Positions 8,903-18,354 of a DNA stretch of 64,000 nt are shown one piece after another. Each line of letters begins with the position of its first letter. Position 1 is the stretch's first letter. The notes under the pieces were generated by a model that was not told where the DNA came from, did no database searches, and saw only the letters and a program-made list of their open reading frames with translations. Location: NCBI RefSeq assembly GCF_003013815.1, contig NZ_PRLH01000002.1, forward strand, positions 20,247 to 84,246, given 5' to 3'. This DNA is from Cyanothece sp. BG0011. GTDB lineage: Bacteria; Cyanobacteriota; Cyanobacteriia; Cyanobacteriales; Microcystaceae. The translations under genes and the position numbers were made by a program.

Positions 8903-10339
8903 ATGGCAGTTCTTATGACCCTACTTAGCAGTAAAGTTGGAAAGATTATTACTACCCTTATTCTCGTTATTTTACTCATGGCAGGAGGGGTAGGTTATTT
9001 TGCTTGGTACAATTTTAAGCGAGAAGTTCCCATTGTTTATAAATCAGCAGAAGATCACTTTAAATATGGTTCTATCAATTCTGGAGGTATTCCTTTCTTT
9101 ATTTGGGAAGTTTTACCGAATCTTTTTGCTGAACATTTACCCGGGCCTGACGGTTATCAATCATTAGGGTTTATTTGGGAAGAAGGCAAAGAAATGCCAG
9201 TGGGGGTTTCTAAAACGATTGTCGGGTTTCCTCGTCAGGGATCAACTTGCGCCCTCTGTCACAGTACAACCTATCGTAAAAGTCCTCAAGACTTACCCAC
9301 TATAGTGTTAGGGGCCCCAACCCAAAAATTTGACTCCATCGCGAATATTCGGTTTTTAGCTGCCTGTGGTAATGATCCCAAATTCACCCCCGACAATATC
9401 ATACCGGCCATTGAAGCCAACCATAATTTATCTTGGTCAGATAAACTCCTCTATCGTTACGTTATTATCCCCCAAACCCAAAAAGCCTTAATGGGTTTAG
9501 GACTCGGTTTTGCTTGGACTAACTCTCGTCCCGATCCCGGACCCGGTCGAATTCCTTCGTTTAACCCCGTCAAATTTATTAACTTTAGGCTACCCCTCGA
9601 TGACACCATCGATAATGTGGATGATCCTGCGGTATGGAACCTGAGAAAGCACAAAGGATTTTACTATCATTGGGATGGGTTAGAAGGCAGTCTCACTGAA
9701 ACCATTATCATGGGGGCCTTAGCCGCAGGAACGAAACCCGACAACGTACCCCTAGAAAACTTACAAAGGGTTGAAGACTTCATTCGTTTAATTCCTCCCC
9801 CCGATTATCCGTTTGACATTGATCCTGTTTTAGCTGCCCAGGGAAAACCCATTTTTGACAATAAGTGTGCTTCTTGTCATGCTTTTGGAGGCGATCGCAC
9901 AGGAACCGTCATTCCCATTCAAGAAGTGGGAACCGATGATCATCGCATTGAAATGTGGACTCAAGCAGCCGTTGATAAGTATTTGGCGGTAGGGGATGGA
10001 CAAGAATGGGATTTCACCCAAGTACAGAAACAAAATGGTTATGTAGCCGTCGCTTTAGATGGGATTTGGTTGAGGGCCCCTTATTTACATAATGGTTCAG
10101 TTCCTTACTTAACGGATCTTTTAGAAGTCCCAGAAAAAAGAACGACAACATTTTATCGGGGTTATGATGTTTACAATCGAGACAAAGTCGGTTTCGTTTC
10201 TGAAGGAACAACAGCAGAAACGGAAGGGTTTAAATACGATACCCATCTCGACGGTAATAGTAATCAGGGACATCTCTATGGAACAGAGTTATCTTCTGAG
10301 GATAAACAGGCCTTAGTCGAATATCTCAAAACCCTTTAA
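8903..10339 (+). CDS. Membrane-anchored di-haem c-type cytochrome (RoxA/peroxidase-like)
   Basis: A 478-residue protein with one N-terminal membrane segment (about 14-36) and two haem c attachment motifs, CALCH (116-120) and CASCH (322-326). The segment between them is long. The C-terminal half has LRAPYLHNGSVPYLTDLL, with a likely distal haem ligand region, and FYRGYDVYNRDKVGFVSEG, a block I associate with RoxA-like di-haem cytochromes. Probably located on the periplasmic or lumenal face. The substrate (peroxide, or an organic molecule as in rubber oxygenase) cannot be told from sequence. It stands alone; a GATCAGTGACCAGT-type palindromic repeat follows it at about 10350-10382. Confidence 0.75.
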   Translation: MAVLMTLLSSKVGKIITTLILVILLMAGGVGYFAWYNFKREVPIVYKSAEDHFKYGSINSGGIPFFIWEVLPNLFAEHLPGPDGYQSLGFIWEEGKEMPVGVSKTIVGFPRQGSTCALCHSTTYRKSPQDLPTIVLGAPTQKFDSIANIRFLAACGNDPKFTPDNIIPAIEANHNLSWSDKLLYRYVIIPQTQKALMGLGLGFAWTNSRPDPGPGRIPSFNPVKFINFRLPLDDTIDNVDDPAVWNLRKHKGFYYHWDGLEGSLTETIIMGALAAGTKPDNVPLENLQRVEDFIRLIPPPDYPFDIDPVLAAQGKPIFDNKCASCHAFGGDRTGTVIPIQEVGTDDHRIEMWTQAAVDKYLAVGDGQEWDFTQVQKQNGYVAVALDGIWLRAPYLHNGSVPYLTDLLEVPEKRTTTFYRGYDVYNRDKVGFVSEGTTAETEGFKYDTHLDGNSNQGHLYGTELSSEDKQALVEYLKTL

Positions 10340-10569
10340 TTATTATCAGTGATCAGTGACCAGTAATCGGTTGCTGATCACTACTTGAACTTACTGTGGT
10401 TTAAAAATTACAATTATCATGCAGACAGTGAAAACAGGTAATTTTGAGGTATTTATTTTAAACAAATATTAAGATTATGTATTTTTTAGGTTTATTTGGG
10501 GAATTCTAAAGTTAACCAGAGGAGGTTAAAAATCCTCGTTGATCTCGTCATCATTACTGAGAAATTCCT

Positions 10570-11826
10570 ATGTTAGCCACATCTTCCTATCACGATATTG
10601 ATAATCATGATTCTCCCCAAGTTCAGCCTGTCACAGCGTCAGACAAAGAGGGTAACGAGATCACTGCTGAGTTAGGGGATGATTTGCTTGAATTAGAATT
10701 ACAAAGCATAGACTTTACAGAAACCGATCCCTCAACTCATCGCGTAACTACGGATTTAGTCCGCTTATATCTTCAAGACATTGGCCGGGTTCCTTTATTA
10801 AAAAAAGAAGAAGAAGTCAGTAAATCTAAAGAGGTTCAACGTTATATTGAGTTACTCGACATCAGAAATCAAGCAGCAGAAGTCGATGATGGTATCCTGA
10901 AGCAATTTGTTGAGGTTCATCGTATTCATGATCAATTAATGGCTTATTTGGGCCATCGTCCCTCTTGGGAAAAATGGGCAAAAGCCAGTGACGTTTCAGT
11001 GTTTGAATTAAAAGAAATTTTAGCCCAAGGCAAACAAGAATGGGCTACGTTAGGGAAGATTGATGTCAAGGAATTAGAGGAGATTCAAAAATCAGGAATC
11101 CGCGCCAAAGACGAAATGATTAAAGCTAATTTACGTCTGGTGGTTTCTGTGGCTAAAAAATATCAACATCGAGGGTTAGAGTTATTAGATTTGATCCAAG
11201 AAGGAACCCTTGGATTAGAAAAAGCCGTTGAAAAATTTGATCCCATTAAAGGATATCGCTTTTCGACTTATGCTTATTGGTGGATTCGTCAAGGGATTAC
11301 TAGGGCGATCGCTACCCAAAGTCGCATTATTCGTCTTCCGGTTCATGTAACAGAAAAACTCAATAAAATTAAACAAGTTCAACGAAAAATTTCCCAAGTT
11401 AAAGGACGTAGTGCAACCTTAGAAGAAATTGGCAAAGAACTCAATATGTCCTCTGCACAAGTTCGAGAAGTATTAATGAAAATTCCCCGTTCTGTTTCTT
11501 TAGAAATTAAAGTTGGCAAGGAAAAAGATACAGAGTTAGTGGATTTATTAGAATCAGAAGATGTTTCCCCAGAAGAACATTTAGCCATCGAATCTTTACG
11601 TCGAGATATTGAAATTTTATTAGAAGACTTAACGGAAAGAGAACAACAAGTGATTAAACTCCGTTATGGGTTTGAAGATGGGGTGTCTTATTCTTTGGCC
11701 GATATTGGACGGACGTTAGATTTATCACGGGAACGGGTTCGCCAAATCGAAGCCAAAGCCTTACAAAAGTTACGTCAACCTCGACGACGGAATCAAATTC
11801 GAGATTATTTTGAAAGTTTAACTTAA
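10570..11826 (+). CDS. sigC: RNA polymerase sigma factor, RpoD-like group 2 (SigC type)
   Basis: 418 residues. Region 1.2 is DLVRLYLQDIGRVPLL, region 2 contains DLIQEGTLGLEKAVEKFD and FSTYAYWWIRQGITRAI, region 3 follows IRLPVHVTEKLNKI, and region 4.2 has SLADIGRTLDLSRERVRQIE. No long region 1.1 is present, so it is not the principal SigA. The length and the extended C-terminal RRRNQIRDYFESL tail fit SigC, which is longer than SigB, SigD or SigE. Cyanobacterial group 2 factors act in stress and nutrient responses. Sigma factor certain; the C subtype is probable. Confidence 0.85.
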   Translation: MLATSSYHDIDNHDSPQVQPVTASDKEGNEITAELGDDLLELELQSIDFTETDPSTHRVTTDLVRLYLQDIGRVPLLKKEEEVSKSKEVQRYIELLDIRNQAAEVDDGILKQFVEVHRIHDQLMAYLGHRPSWEKWAKASDVSVFELKEILAQGKQEWATLGKIDVKELEEIQKSGIRAKDEMIKANLRLVVSVAKKYQHRGLELLDLIQEGTLGLEKAVEKFDPIKGYRFSTYAYWWIRQGITRAIATQSRIIRLPVHVTEKLNKIKQVQRKISQVKGRSATLEEIGKELNMSSAQVREVLMKIPRSVSLEIKVGKEKDTELVDLLESEDVSPEEHLAIESLRRDIEILLEDLTEREQQVIKLRYGFEDGVSYSLADIGRTLDLSRERVRQIEAKALQKLRQPRRRNQIRDYFESLT

Positions 11827-11918
11827 TTTTAAGACGACTGAGTTGAATAATTAGTTGTAGTCCAAGATGACAATCTGAATTTTGCTAATATTGAGAAATA
11901 TTTAGTCTAAGATTCCAA

Positions 11919-13319
11919 ATGTCATCTTCTCAAGAATTTAACCCGCAAACAAAACTGAATTTTTCGACGAAGTTAGCTTATGGTATTGGAGAATTAAGTG
12001 GATCGTTACCGAGTAATATTTTAGTTTTCTTTTTTCTCTTTTTCTTGACAGATATTGCTGGCCTAAAACCGGGACTTGCTGGTATTATTGTCATGATTGG
12101 GAAAATTTGGGACGCGATTAATGATCCCTTGATTGGTTGGTTAAGCGATCGCACTCGTTCCCGTTTTGGCCGTCGCTATCCTTGGATGATATTAGGGTCA
12201 ATTCCTTTGGGGTTAAGTTGTGTTTTGTTGTGGACAATTCCCCCTAATAATCATCAAACTTTTATGATTATTTATTATACTTTAATTGCTTTAGTTTTTT
12301 ACACAGCTTTTACTGCCGTTTTGCTTCCCTATAGTGCTTTATCGGCTGAGTTAACCCAAGATTATAATGATCGAACGAATCTCATTAGTTTTCGTTCTGC
12401 TTTTAGTATTGGGGGAAGTATTTTCTCTCTTATTTTAGCTGAACTTATTTTTAGTTGGGTTAATAATCAACAAAAACAATATTTAATTTTAGGATTAATA
12501 GCAGGTTTAATCGCTATTTTAGCTATTTTTATGAGTATTGTGGGAACCTATCAACGGTATCATCAAGTTCAAGATGGTTATCGTAATTCTCATCCTTCAT
12601 CTTCTTTATCTTTTCAAGAAAAATTACGTTTAATTTTTACTAATTTTCCGTTTATTTGTGTGATGATCATTTATCTTTGTTCTTGGTTGAGTGTCCAAAC
12701 AATAGCAGCCATTTTACCCTATTTTGTTATCAATTGTATGGAGTTAACAGAAGAACATTTTACCCGTATGGCCATTATGGTTCAAGGGACTGCTTTAATT
12801 ATGATGATGGTATGGAGTCATCTCAGTCATCGTTTAGGAAAAAAGATTATTTATTTAATGGGAATTCCTTTTACCATTGTAGCAGAATTAGGATTATTCT
12901 TATTACAACCCGGACAAGTAACTTTAATGTATATCATCGCAATTATGGCAGGAATTGGGATTGCAACGGCTTATATTGTTCCTTGGTCTATGTTACCGGA
13001 TGTTGTGGATTTAGATCAATTAAAAACAGGACAAAGACGAGAAGGAATCTTTTTTGCATTGGTGGTTCAATTACAAAAAGTTGGTATTGCTGTGGCCTTA
13101 TTAGTGGTGGGTAAAATATTAGATAGTGCTGGTTATATTCCTGGGAGTACAGGGCAACAACCTGAGACAGCTTTATGGGCGATTAGAATGATCATTGGAC
13201 CTTTCCCTATTACCCTATTAATAATTAGTTTTATTTTCGCTTATTTATATCCCATTACTCAAGAAATTCATCAAGATATAGTGTCTAAAATTTATCAACA
13301 AAATAATCCCAATGGTTAA
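11919..13319 (+). CDS. MFS transporter of the GPH (glycoside-pentoside-hexuronide:cation) type
   Basis: 466 residues with about 12 membrane helices. The N-terminal half shows KIWDAINDPLIGWLSDRTRS followed by FGRRYPWM, the MelB/GPH signature with the Asp that binds the coupling cation in homologues. The middle loop is hydrophilic (near residues 205-235). These permeases usually import sugars with Na+ or H+. The gene stands alone after sigC with a 92-base gap. Substrate unknown. Confidence 0.85.
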   Translation: MSSSQEFNPQTKLNFSTKLAYGIGELSGSLPSNILVFFFLFFLTDIAGLKPGLAGIIVMIGKIWDAINDPLIGWLSDRTRSRFGRRYPWMILGSIPLGLSCVLLWTIPPNNHQTFMIIYYTLIALVFYTAFTAVLLPYSALSAELTQDYNDRTNLISFRSAFSIGGSIFSLILAELIFSWVNNQQKQYLILGLIAGLIAILAIFMSIVGTYQRYHQVQDGYRNSHPSSSLSFQEKLRLIFTNFPFICVMIIYLCSWLSVQTIAAILPYFVINCMELTEEHFTRMAIMVQGTALIMMMVWSHLSHRLGKKIIYLMGIPFTIVAELGLFLLQPGQVTLMYIIAIMAGIGIATAYIVPWSMLPDVVDLDQLKTGQRREGIFFALVVQLQKVGIAVALLVVGKILDSAGYIPGSTGQQPETALWAIRMIIGPFPITLLIISFIFAYLYPITQEIHQDIVSKIYQQNNPNG

Positions 13320-13383
13320 CTAAGCAATAAGGGTTAATTTGACCACGGGATTAATAATTTTAATCTGATTGGTATGAAAAAAA

Positions 13384-13917
13384 TTAACGCTTCTTTAGGG
13401 AAGTTTTAATAATACCTGATAACCCTAAACTAACTAATGCTAAGGTAAGAGAAGGTTCTGGTACTTTTGGTTTTTCGGCTATATTCCAACGACTCGGTTC
13501 AAAAGGATCATCAAAACCATCACCAAATTCAGGAGACGTACTCAATACAGTATTACTAAATATTCCTAAATTACCAATAAATATTCCAGTTAAACAATCA
13601 GTGGTTTCACAGGCCCCTAGATTCATTATTGTCCCATCGAAACTAACAATTCCTGTGGAATTTAATAACCCTTCACTATTACGAATAATAGGGGTAGAAG
13701 GTAGATTAATTCCATTTAATTGATTCATAGAAACAGAGGTTACATTAATGGTATTACCATCTTCTTGAACTTCTCCGTCTAACATTCCTGTAAAAATGTT
13801 TCCTACTCCTGTTTCATAAGACCAATTAAAAGAAGCAGCTAAAGCAGATGTGGTTCCCATTAATAAGGATACGCTTGTTCCTGTGAGAATGGTTAAGGAT
13901 GCAACAAGTTTGTGCAT
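13384..13917 (-). CDS. PEP-CTERM sorting domain protein
   Basis: From ATG 13917 (GGGG about 10 bases upstream) the protein is 177 residues. It has a signal peptide (MHKLVASLTILTGTS then an ALA-type cleavage region) and a C-terminal PEP-CTERM tail: VPEPSLTLALVSLGLSGI, a hydrophobic helix, then KTSLKKR. The mature region has paired cysteines (GACETTDCLTG) and no recognised catalytic motif. It is a likely substrate of the cyanoexosortase at 5908-6747. The frame is open further upstream to 13944, but that extension would disturb the signal peptide. Confidence 0.8.
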   Translation of the reverse strand: MHKLVASLTILTGTSVSLLMGTTSALAASFNWSYETGVGNIFTGMLDGEVQEDGNTINVTSVSMNQLNGINLPSTPIIRNSEGLLNSTGIVSFDGTIMNLGACETTDCLTGIFIGNLGIFSNTVLSTSPEFGDGFDDPFEPSRWNIAEKPKVPEPSLTLALVSLGLSGIIKTSLKKR

Positions 13918-13970
13918 GATTTTATTACCCCAAAGCATAATCACGGGTCATTTTAAATAATAAACATTAA

Positions 13971-14453
13971 TTATGCAACAATTTTAATGATTTCTTCCTC
14001 AAAGTATTGATTATCTCCCAGTTTCCAGCTTTTTAGATCAGTAAATTTACCGTTTTGTAAAGATGCAATCAGATAAGAATAGTTTGGCCAGGCAATTTCA
14101 CGATCAAACGCTGAGGGAATGGGAAAATGGTCCGGATGAGAATGATAAATGCCGATCATCTTTAAGTTGCGATCGCGGACTTCTTTTTGTACTTGTAACA
14201 AGGTATAAGGATCGATCATAAACCGATTTTTTTTACTTAAAGGTTGCTGCTTAGAACTGGGGATATGGGGTAAATTATCACTGATCTCACTTGTCCAACT
14301 ATTTTCCGTTTCTCGAACTTCTATCACCCGTTTATGGTTCTGTTCAAGGGTTCCTAACAATAAACCACAACATTCTTCAGGATAGGTCATTTCAGCGTGG
14401 CGCTGAATTTGTTGTAATTGTTGATGAGAAAGATAAATTAGACTTGTTAACAT
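13971..14453 (-). CDS. JAMM/MPN domain metalloprotease (Mov34 family, M67-like)
   Basis: 160 residues. The JAMM zinc site is complete: Glu in EECCGLLLG near residue 27 and HSHPDHFPIPSAFD near 103-116 (HxH-x7-S-x2-D). Bacterial members often trim the C-terminus of ubiquitin-like sulfur carriers such as MoaD/ThiS. No carrier gene is adjacent here, so the substrate is unknown. It lies 53 bases upstream of the PEP-CTERM gene on the same strand. Confidence 0.85.
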   Translation of the reverse strand: MLTSLIYLSHQQLQQIQRHAEMTYPEECCGLLLGTLEQNHKRVIEVRETENSWTSEISDNLPHIPSSKQQPLSKKNRFMIDPYTLLQVQKEVRDRNLKMIGIYHSHPDHFPIPSAFDREIAWPNYSYLIASLQNGKFTDLKSWKLGDNQYFEEEIIKIVA

Positions 14454-14528
14454 TTCGTAACAAATGACGGTTTGATTGAGGTTTGACTATTTACAATAAA
14501 AGAGAAAATTTGAGCAACCATCAGATTA

Positions 14529-14894
14529 ATGACCACTTGTCCCCGATGTCAACAACTTGTTAATAGTCAAGCGATCGACTGTCCCCATTGTCGAACCCCT
14601 CTCAAAGCGTTTGGACATCCTGGAATTCCCTTGTATCAAGCAACACAAACAGAATTTTTATGCGATCGCTGTTTATATCACGAAGATGATAGTTGTACTT
14701 ATGATAAACGTCCGTTTGCCAAAACTTGCACCCTCTACCACGATAAAACTGAACCTTTAGTGACAGAAGACATCGTTAAATTAACCCCAGGAAACCCTGT
14801 AACGGTGATTAAACGTTGGTGTTATCGTTACCGAGGGATTTTATTTATTGTGGGATTAATTGGCATTAGTTTAGCGATCGCCTTATCTAATTAA
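14529..14894 (+). CDS. Zinc-ribbon protein with C-terminal membrane anchor
   Basis: 121 residues. The N-terminus holds a zinc ribbon (CPRCQQLVNSQ, DCPHCRTPL), followed by a second Cys-rich unit (LCDRCLYHEDDSC ... KTCTLYHD). A single hydrophobic helix (about 101-118, ILFIVGLIGISLAIAL) ends the protein. Function unknown; a tail-anchored metal-binding or interaction protein is suggested by layout only. Its last four bases overlap the end of the convergent kinase gene. Confidence 0.7.
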   Translation: MTTCPRCQQLVNSQAIDCPHCRTPLKAFGHPGIPLYQATQTEFLCDRCLYHEDDSCTYDKRPFAKTCTLYHDKTEPLVTEDIVKLTPGNPVTVIKRWCYRYRGILFIVGLIGISLAIALSN

Positions 14895-16927
14895 AAGAGT
14901 AAACTATTAGGATGAACATCCACAGTTCTCGGTAGTATGGTGTCATTAGTACACCCTTCTGAGGGAGAACAATTATCTTGATAAAGGGCTAAATCAAACC
15001 AAAAGGTTGTACCGATTCCCACTTCACTAATGAGGTGAATTTGACTGTGATGTTTATCAATAATATTTTTGACAATGGATAATCCTAACCCGGTTCCTTC
15101 GAGGGTATGAACGCGATTTTCCACACGGAAAAAGCGATCAAAAATGGCGGCTTGATCTTCAGGGGCAATACCAATTCCTGTGTCAGATATTTCCACCCTC
15201 ACGCAGGATTTATCATTAAATCGTTTTGATTTAGTTTTAAAATGATACGCGCGAATAACAATAATCCCACCAGGAGGCGTAAATTTTAGGGCATTTCCCA
15301 CTAAATTAGTCATGACTTGTAACAACAAATCATAGTGTCCTAATACTAACGGTAAATTCTCTTCAACTTCTTTATTTAAAACTAATTCTTTATCCCTAGC
15401 ATTGAGTTGGCAAGTTCTTAAGGTTTGTTCAATTAACTGAGATAAATCTACCCCATCGAGATGATAGGTTTTAGAAGATTCTAAACGGGATAAATCTAAC
15501 ACATCGTTGACTAAATGAGTAAGGCGATCGGTTTCATGATTAGCAGTTTCTAGGAATTCTTTGCGTTCTGTTTCTGTTAAGTCTTCTCCAAATTCTGATA
15601 AGGTTTCAATAAACGATTTAATATTAAAGAGAGGGGTTCTTAATTCGTGAGATACATTACTAATAAACTGACTTTTCGCTTCATTTAATTCTACTTCTCG
15701 GGTAATATCCTGTACCGTCATGGCGATCCCTTTTAAGGTTCCTCTATGTTGATCAAATACCTGTGTTAAAAGAACCCGGACAATTCTAGATGTAGGTTGA
15801 CTGAGACTAATCCGATATTCTCCTGGATTTATTTTTTGTTGTATGGATGTTGTTTCTGTGGTTTTCTCTGATTCTGACTCCTCAGAGTCGGTGTCATCTT
15901 GCTGTACCATTTGTTCTAGAGGGGTTTGTAATTGAGTGGTTAACTCTTCGGGTAAGAGTTGGAGAATGTTTTTACCAATGACATCTTTTCCTTCCCAAAC
16001 AAACATCCGTCTTGCTGTGGGATTAACTAATAATAAATTGAGATCAGTATCTAATAAAATTGCCCCATCAACGATGGTGGACACTAAAGTATCTAATTTA
16101 GCCTTTTCTGCGGTTAATTCCTCAATATTTTGTTCTTCGTAACGTTCAAGACGTTTCGCCATTTCGTTGAAGCTAAAAATTAATTCTCCTAACTCTCCAC
16201 CAAAGGGGAGATTAATCCGTTGTTTAAAGTTTCCGGCTGCAATATTTTTTACTCCCACTAACAATTCTTTTATCGGCCGAGTGATGGTCAAAGCATTAAA
16301 AACTGCCCCTAAAATAACCATTGCCCAAATTGCCACAAACACAGCGATAGTTACATCACGGGTTAAATTAGAGGAGTTAACCACCGTAGCATTCGGATTG
16401 ATGCCGATGGCTAAATAACCTAAGTGTTGTCCTTCGTGTTTGAGGGGAACAAAAACATCAGTCACTTCACCATTGGGACTTTTATGTTGTCGTACCAAGG
16501 GTAAACTATCATGATCATCAGGGAAGTTGGGCAACTGTAACCGCCGTTCAATGGTTAAGGAGTTTTGCACCTCGGCCGATGAATAGGGAATGCCAAAGAA
16601 AATATGTCCCGTTTCGTCAGTGTAAATGATGTAGCGAACACTAGAGGTACTCTGATAAAACCGACTAGAAAAACGGGCAACATCGGTTAAGTTGTCTTCG
16701 GCAATGAGGGGGGTAACATTAGAAGCCAATAGTAACCCCAAATCCCGACCAAAGCGCGTATCATTGAACTGTGCATCTTTTTGGATGGTATTAACCGCCC
16801 AAAAGGTTAAACCACTCATGAATAAGGAGACGGCCAGGGTTGCTGCTGCCATCAACTTGGTTTGCAGGGTAAACTCTGACCACCACCGTCTGAGAATCTC
16901 TTTGATTTTGCTTAGGAGGTTAAACAA
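14891..16927 (-). CDS. nblS: Sensor histidine kinase NblS (Hik33/DspA family)
   Basis: 678 residues. N-terminal membrane helix (about 25-48), an extracytoplasmic sensing domain, a second helix (about 190-215), then HAMP, a PAS-like domain (LLLVNPTARRMFVWEG), HisKA with FISNVSHELRTPLFNIKSF (phospho-His near 430), and HATPase with DTGIGIAPEDQ and GTGLGLSIVKNI. Sequence along the whole length matches NblS/Hik33, the conserved cyanobacterial kinase for high light, cold, redox and nutrient stress. The start of the matching frame is TTG at 16927; the nearby ATG at 16940 is out of frame and runs into TAA. Non-orthodox start noted. Confidence 0.93.
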   Translation of the reverse strand: MFNLLSKIKEILRRWWSEFTLQTKLMAAATLAVSLFMSGLTFWAVNTIQKDAQFNDTRFGRDLGLLLASNVTPLIAEDNLTDVARFSSRFYQSTSSVRYIIYTDETGHIFFGIPYSSAEVQNSLTIERRLQLPNFPDDHDSLPLVRQHKSPNGEVTDVFVPLKHEGQHLGYLAIGINPNATVVNSSNLTRDVTIAVFVAIWAMVILGAVFNALTITRPIKELLVGVKNIAAGNFKQRINLPFGGELGELIFSFNEMAKRLERYEEQNIEELTAEKAKLDTLVSTIVDGAILLDTDLNLLLVNPTARRMFVWEGKDVIGKNILQLLPEELTTQLQTPLEQMVQQDDTDSEESESEKTTETTSIQQKINPGEYRISLSQPTSRIVRVLLTQVFDQHRGTLKGIAMTVQDITREVELNEAKSQFISNVSHELRTPLFNIKSFIETLSEFGEDLTETERKEFLETANHETDRLTHLVNDVLDLSRLESSKTYHLDGVDLSQLIEQTLRTCQLNARDKELVLNKEVEENLPLVLGHYDLLLQVMTNLVGNALKFTPPGGIIVIRAYHFKTKSKRFNDKSCVRVEISDTGIGIAPEDQAAIFDRFFRVENRVHTLEGTGLGLSIVKNIIDKHHSQIHLISEVGIGTTFWFDLALYQDNCSPSEGCTNDTILPRTVDVHPNSLLF

Positions 16928-17094
16928 GGCTAACTTACATTAAGATTTTGTAACATACATTTTCTTCCCTACCATATTATCTTAACTCGTCAAGAGCCTA
17001 GGGATAGAACTGAAAAGTCGTTAAAAAATAAATTTTTTTTAAATGGTTGAAATTGTCAGATCCCTATGCTAATATTAATAATTGTGAGATAAAT

Positions 17095-17179
17095 GGGTCG
17101 ATGCCCGAGTGGTTAATGGGGGCGGACTGTAAATCCGCTGGCTATGCCTACGCTGGTTCAAATCCAGCTCGGCCCACCA
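17095..17179 (+). tRNA. tRNA-Tyr (GTA)
   Basis: An 85-base class II tRNA. Acceptor arm GGGTCGA pairs with TCGGCCC at 17169-17175 (one G-T pair); anticodon loop ACTGTAAAT gives GTA; a long variable arm (GGCTATGCCTACGC region) follows; T arm GGTTCAAATCC. CCA is encoded at 17177-17179. It lies 13 bases before tRNA-Thr. Confidence 0.96.
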
Positions 17180-17192
17180 CCTACTAACTCAC

Positions 17193-17264
17193 GCCCGTGT
17201 GGCTCAGTGGTAGAGCACACCCTTGGTAAGGGTGAGGTCACGAGTTCAATCCTCGTCACGGGCT
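17193..17264 (+). tRNA. tRNA-Thr (GGT)
   Basis: 72 bases. Acceptor GCCCGTG pairs with CACGGGC at 17257-17263, discriminator T; anticodon loop TTGGTAA gives GGT; T loop GTTCAATCC. No encoded CCA. Probably co-transcribed with tRNA-Tyr just upstream. Confidence 0.96.
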
Positions 17265-17735
17265 TACAGACTACACCTACATTACAGCGATTAACCTAAG
17301 AAGCATCTACAGTTTAGAGTACCATATTAGTTTCATTGTGGTTTCACTTGGGGGTGTTTTGAGTATTTGTACTTGATACAGAGAAACTGCTATTAAAAAG
17401 CGACCCATCAATATAATTTCGTCGTTTAGATTTTGTAGATTGATTTATGTTAACCATTTTTCAAAAGCATTTATGATTGTTGTTAACCGCTATTCAATGT
17501 TTAAAATACCCATAGACTAAAACACCCTAGCGACAAAACTAGGGTGTATGATAGTTAACAGTGATATTTGTGGTTAGGACTCCTCACCATATATTAAACC
17601 TATATTAGACTCTACTATATTTGTAAGTTCTGAATTGACGGGTTTTAGTTTTTATGATAAAAACAATAATATAGTTGTACCCTATCCTATCTATTCATTT
17701 AACCTGTTTAAACAATTTTGAAACCAGAAATAAAA
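17265..17735. other. AT-rich spacer after the tRNA pair with a terminator-like hairpin
   Basis: 471 bases without a convincing gene. At 17522-17547 there is a perfect 9-bp inverted repeat, ACACCCTAG and CTAGGGTGT with an 8-base loop. It has no U-tract, so it is a weak terminator candidate. The rest is AT-rich with no recognised motifs. It marks the left side of a decayed accessory stretch that continues to about 18750. Confidence 0.4.
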
Positions 17736-18128
17736 ATGAAAAATCACTATCGAAAAAATAATAATAACGTTCAAGATATTCATTGGAAAGAAGCATTAAA
17801 TAAAAACATAATTAAAAAAGCTCATATTCTTAAACGCGCTCCTAAAAATTTTGTCTATGGGTTAAAAACGGGGACTATAGAATATACACCAAGAGAAGAG
17901 GACATAAAATATAATATAATTATTGACGATGAATGGCTACACATGAAATTACAATACGAGATTTATCCTTACTTATCAAACAAAACAGACATGAAAAAAT
18001 GTATAGACAATTCCTGGGTTGACCTTAAAAAACAAGAGATTATAAATATGATTGAAAAAATTAAACAGGAAGCATTAAAAAGTGGGATAGATATCAATCT
18101 AAAAGAATTGTTAGGGATTGATCAATAA
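17736..18128 (+). CDS. Hypothetical protein, AT-rich accessory gene
   Basis: 130 residues from ATG 17736 (an in-frame TTG at 17718 is the alternative). Rich in Lys, Asn and Ile, with a hydrophilic N-terminus and a C-terminal amphipathic region (IINMIEKIKQEALKSGIDI then LKELLGID). No signal peptide, membrane segment or known motif. Flanked by a tRNA pair and integrase debris, which suggests transferred DNA. Its end overlaps the convergent integrase remnant by seven bases. Function unknown; could be an accessory regulator or nothing functional. Confidence 0.45.
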   Translation: MKNHYRKNNNNVQDIHWKEALNKNIIKKAHILKRAPKNFVYGLKTGTIEYTPREEDIKYNIIIDDEWLHMKLQYEIYPYLSNKTDMKKCIDNSWVDLKKQEIINMIEKIKQEALKSGIDINLKELLGIDQ

Positions 18129-18354
18129 TACAAATAATAAAGTAACATTTTATTTAACAACAATAAAATATCAATTTCAGGAATATATAAATACTTACTC
18201 ATACCTTGATAATGTTTAAATATCATCTCTTGTGAAGTACCAGCTAAATAAGCAATATCTTTTATTTTTTGTTCTACTGTGACATTATCCATAGGAGTAT
18301 TTAACATTCTAGTTATCCATGTATGTCTGAGATTATATATAGCATTTCCCACAG
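18122..18354 (-). pseudogene. Tyrosine recombinase (integrase) C-terminal remnant
   Basis: About 77 codons showing the end of a tyrosine recombinase: YNLRHTWITRML (the RHxx box with catalytic Arg and His), then IAYLAGTSQEMIFKHYQG, with the His/Tyr-type end motif. The rest of the catalytic domain (first Arg, Lys) and the DNA-binding N-terminus are missing; the frame meets an IS630-type fragment at about 18355. Remnant of a mobile element that probably used the nearby tRNA region. No attachment repeat was identified with certainty. Confidence 0.6.

Noticed and set aside
10515..10537. GAGGAGG with a complementary TCCTC as a possible ribosome-site switch before sigC
   Set aside because: The motif is more than 40 bases before the ATG, so it cannot be the ribosome site of this start; no coding frame begins next to it.
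12656..13114. A 152-codon overlapping frame within the MFS gene
   Set aside because: Shifted reading of a membrane protein gene; composition not protein-like.
17578..17592. ACTCCTCACC resembling the core of the Yfr1 small RNA
   Set aside because: The core differs from ACUCCUCACAC and the flanking stem-loops of Yfr1 are not visible.
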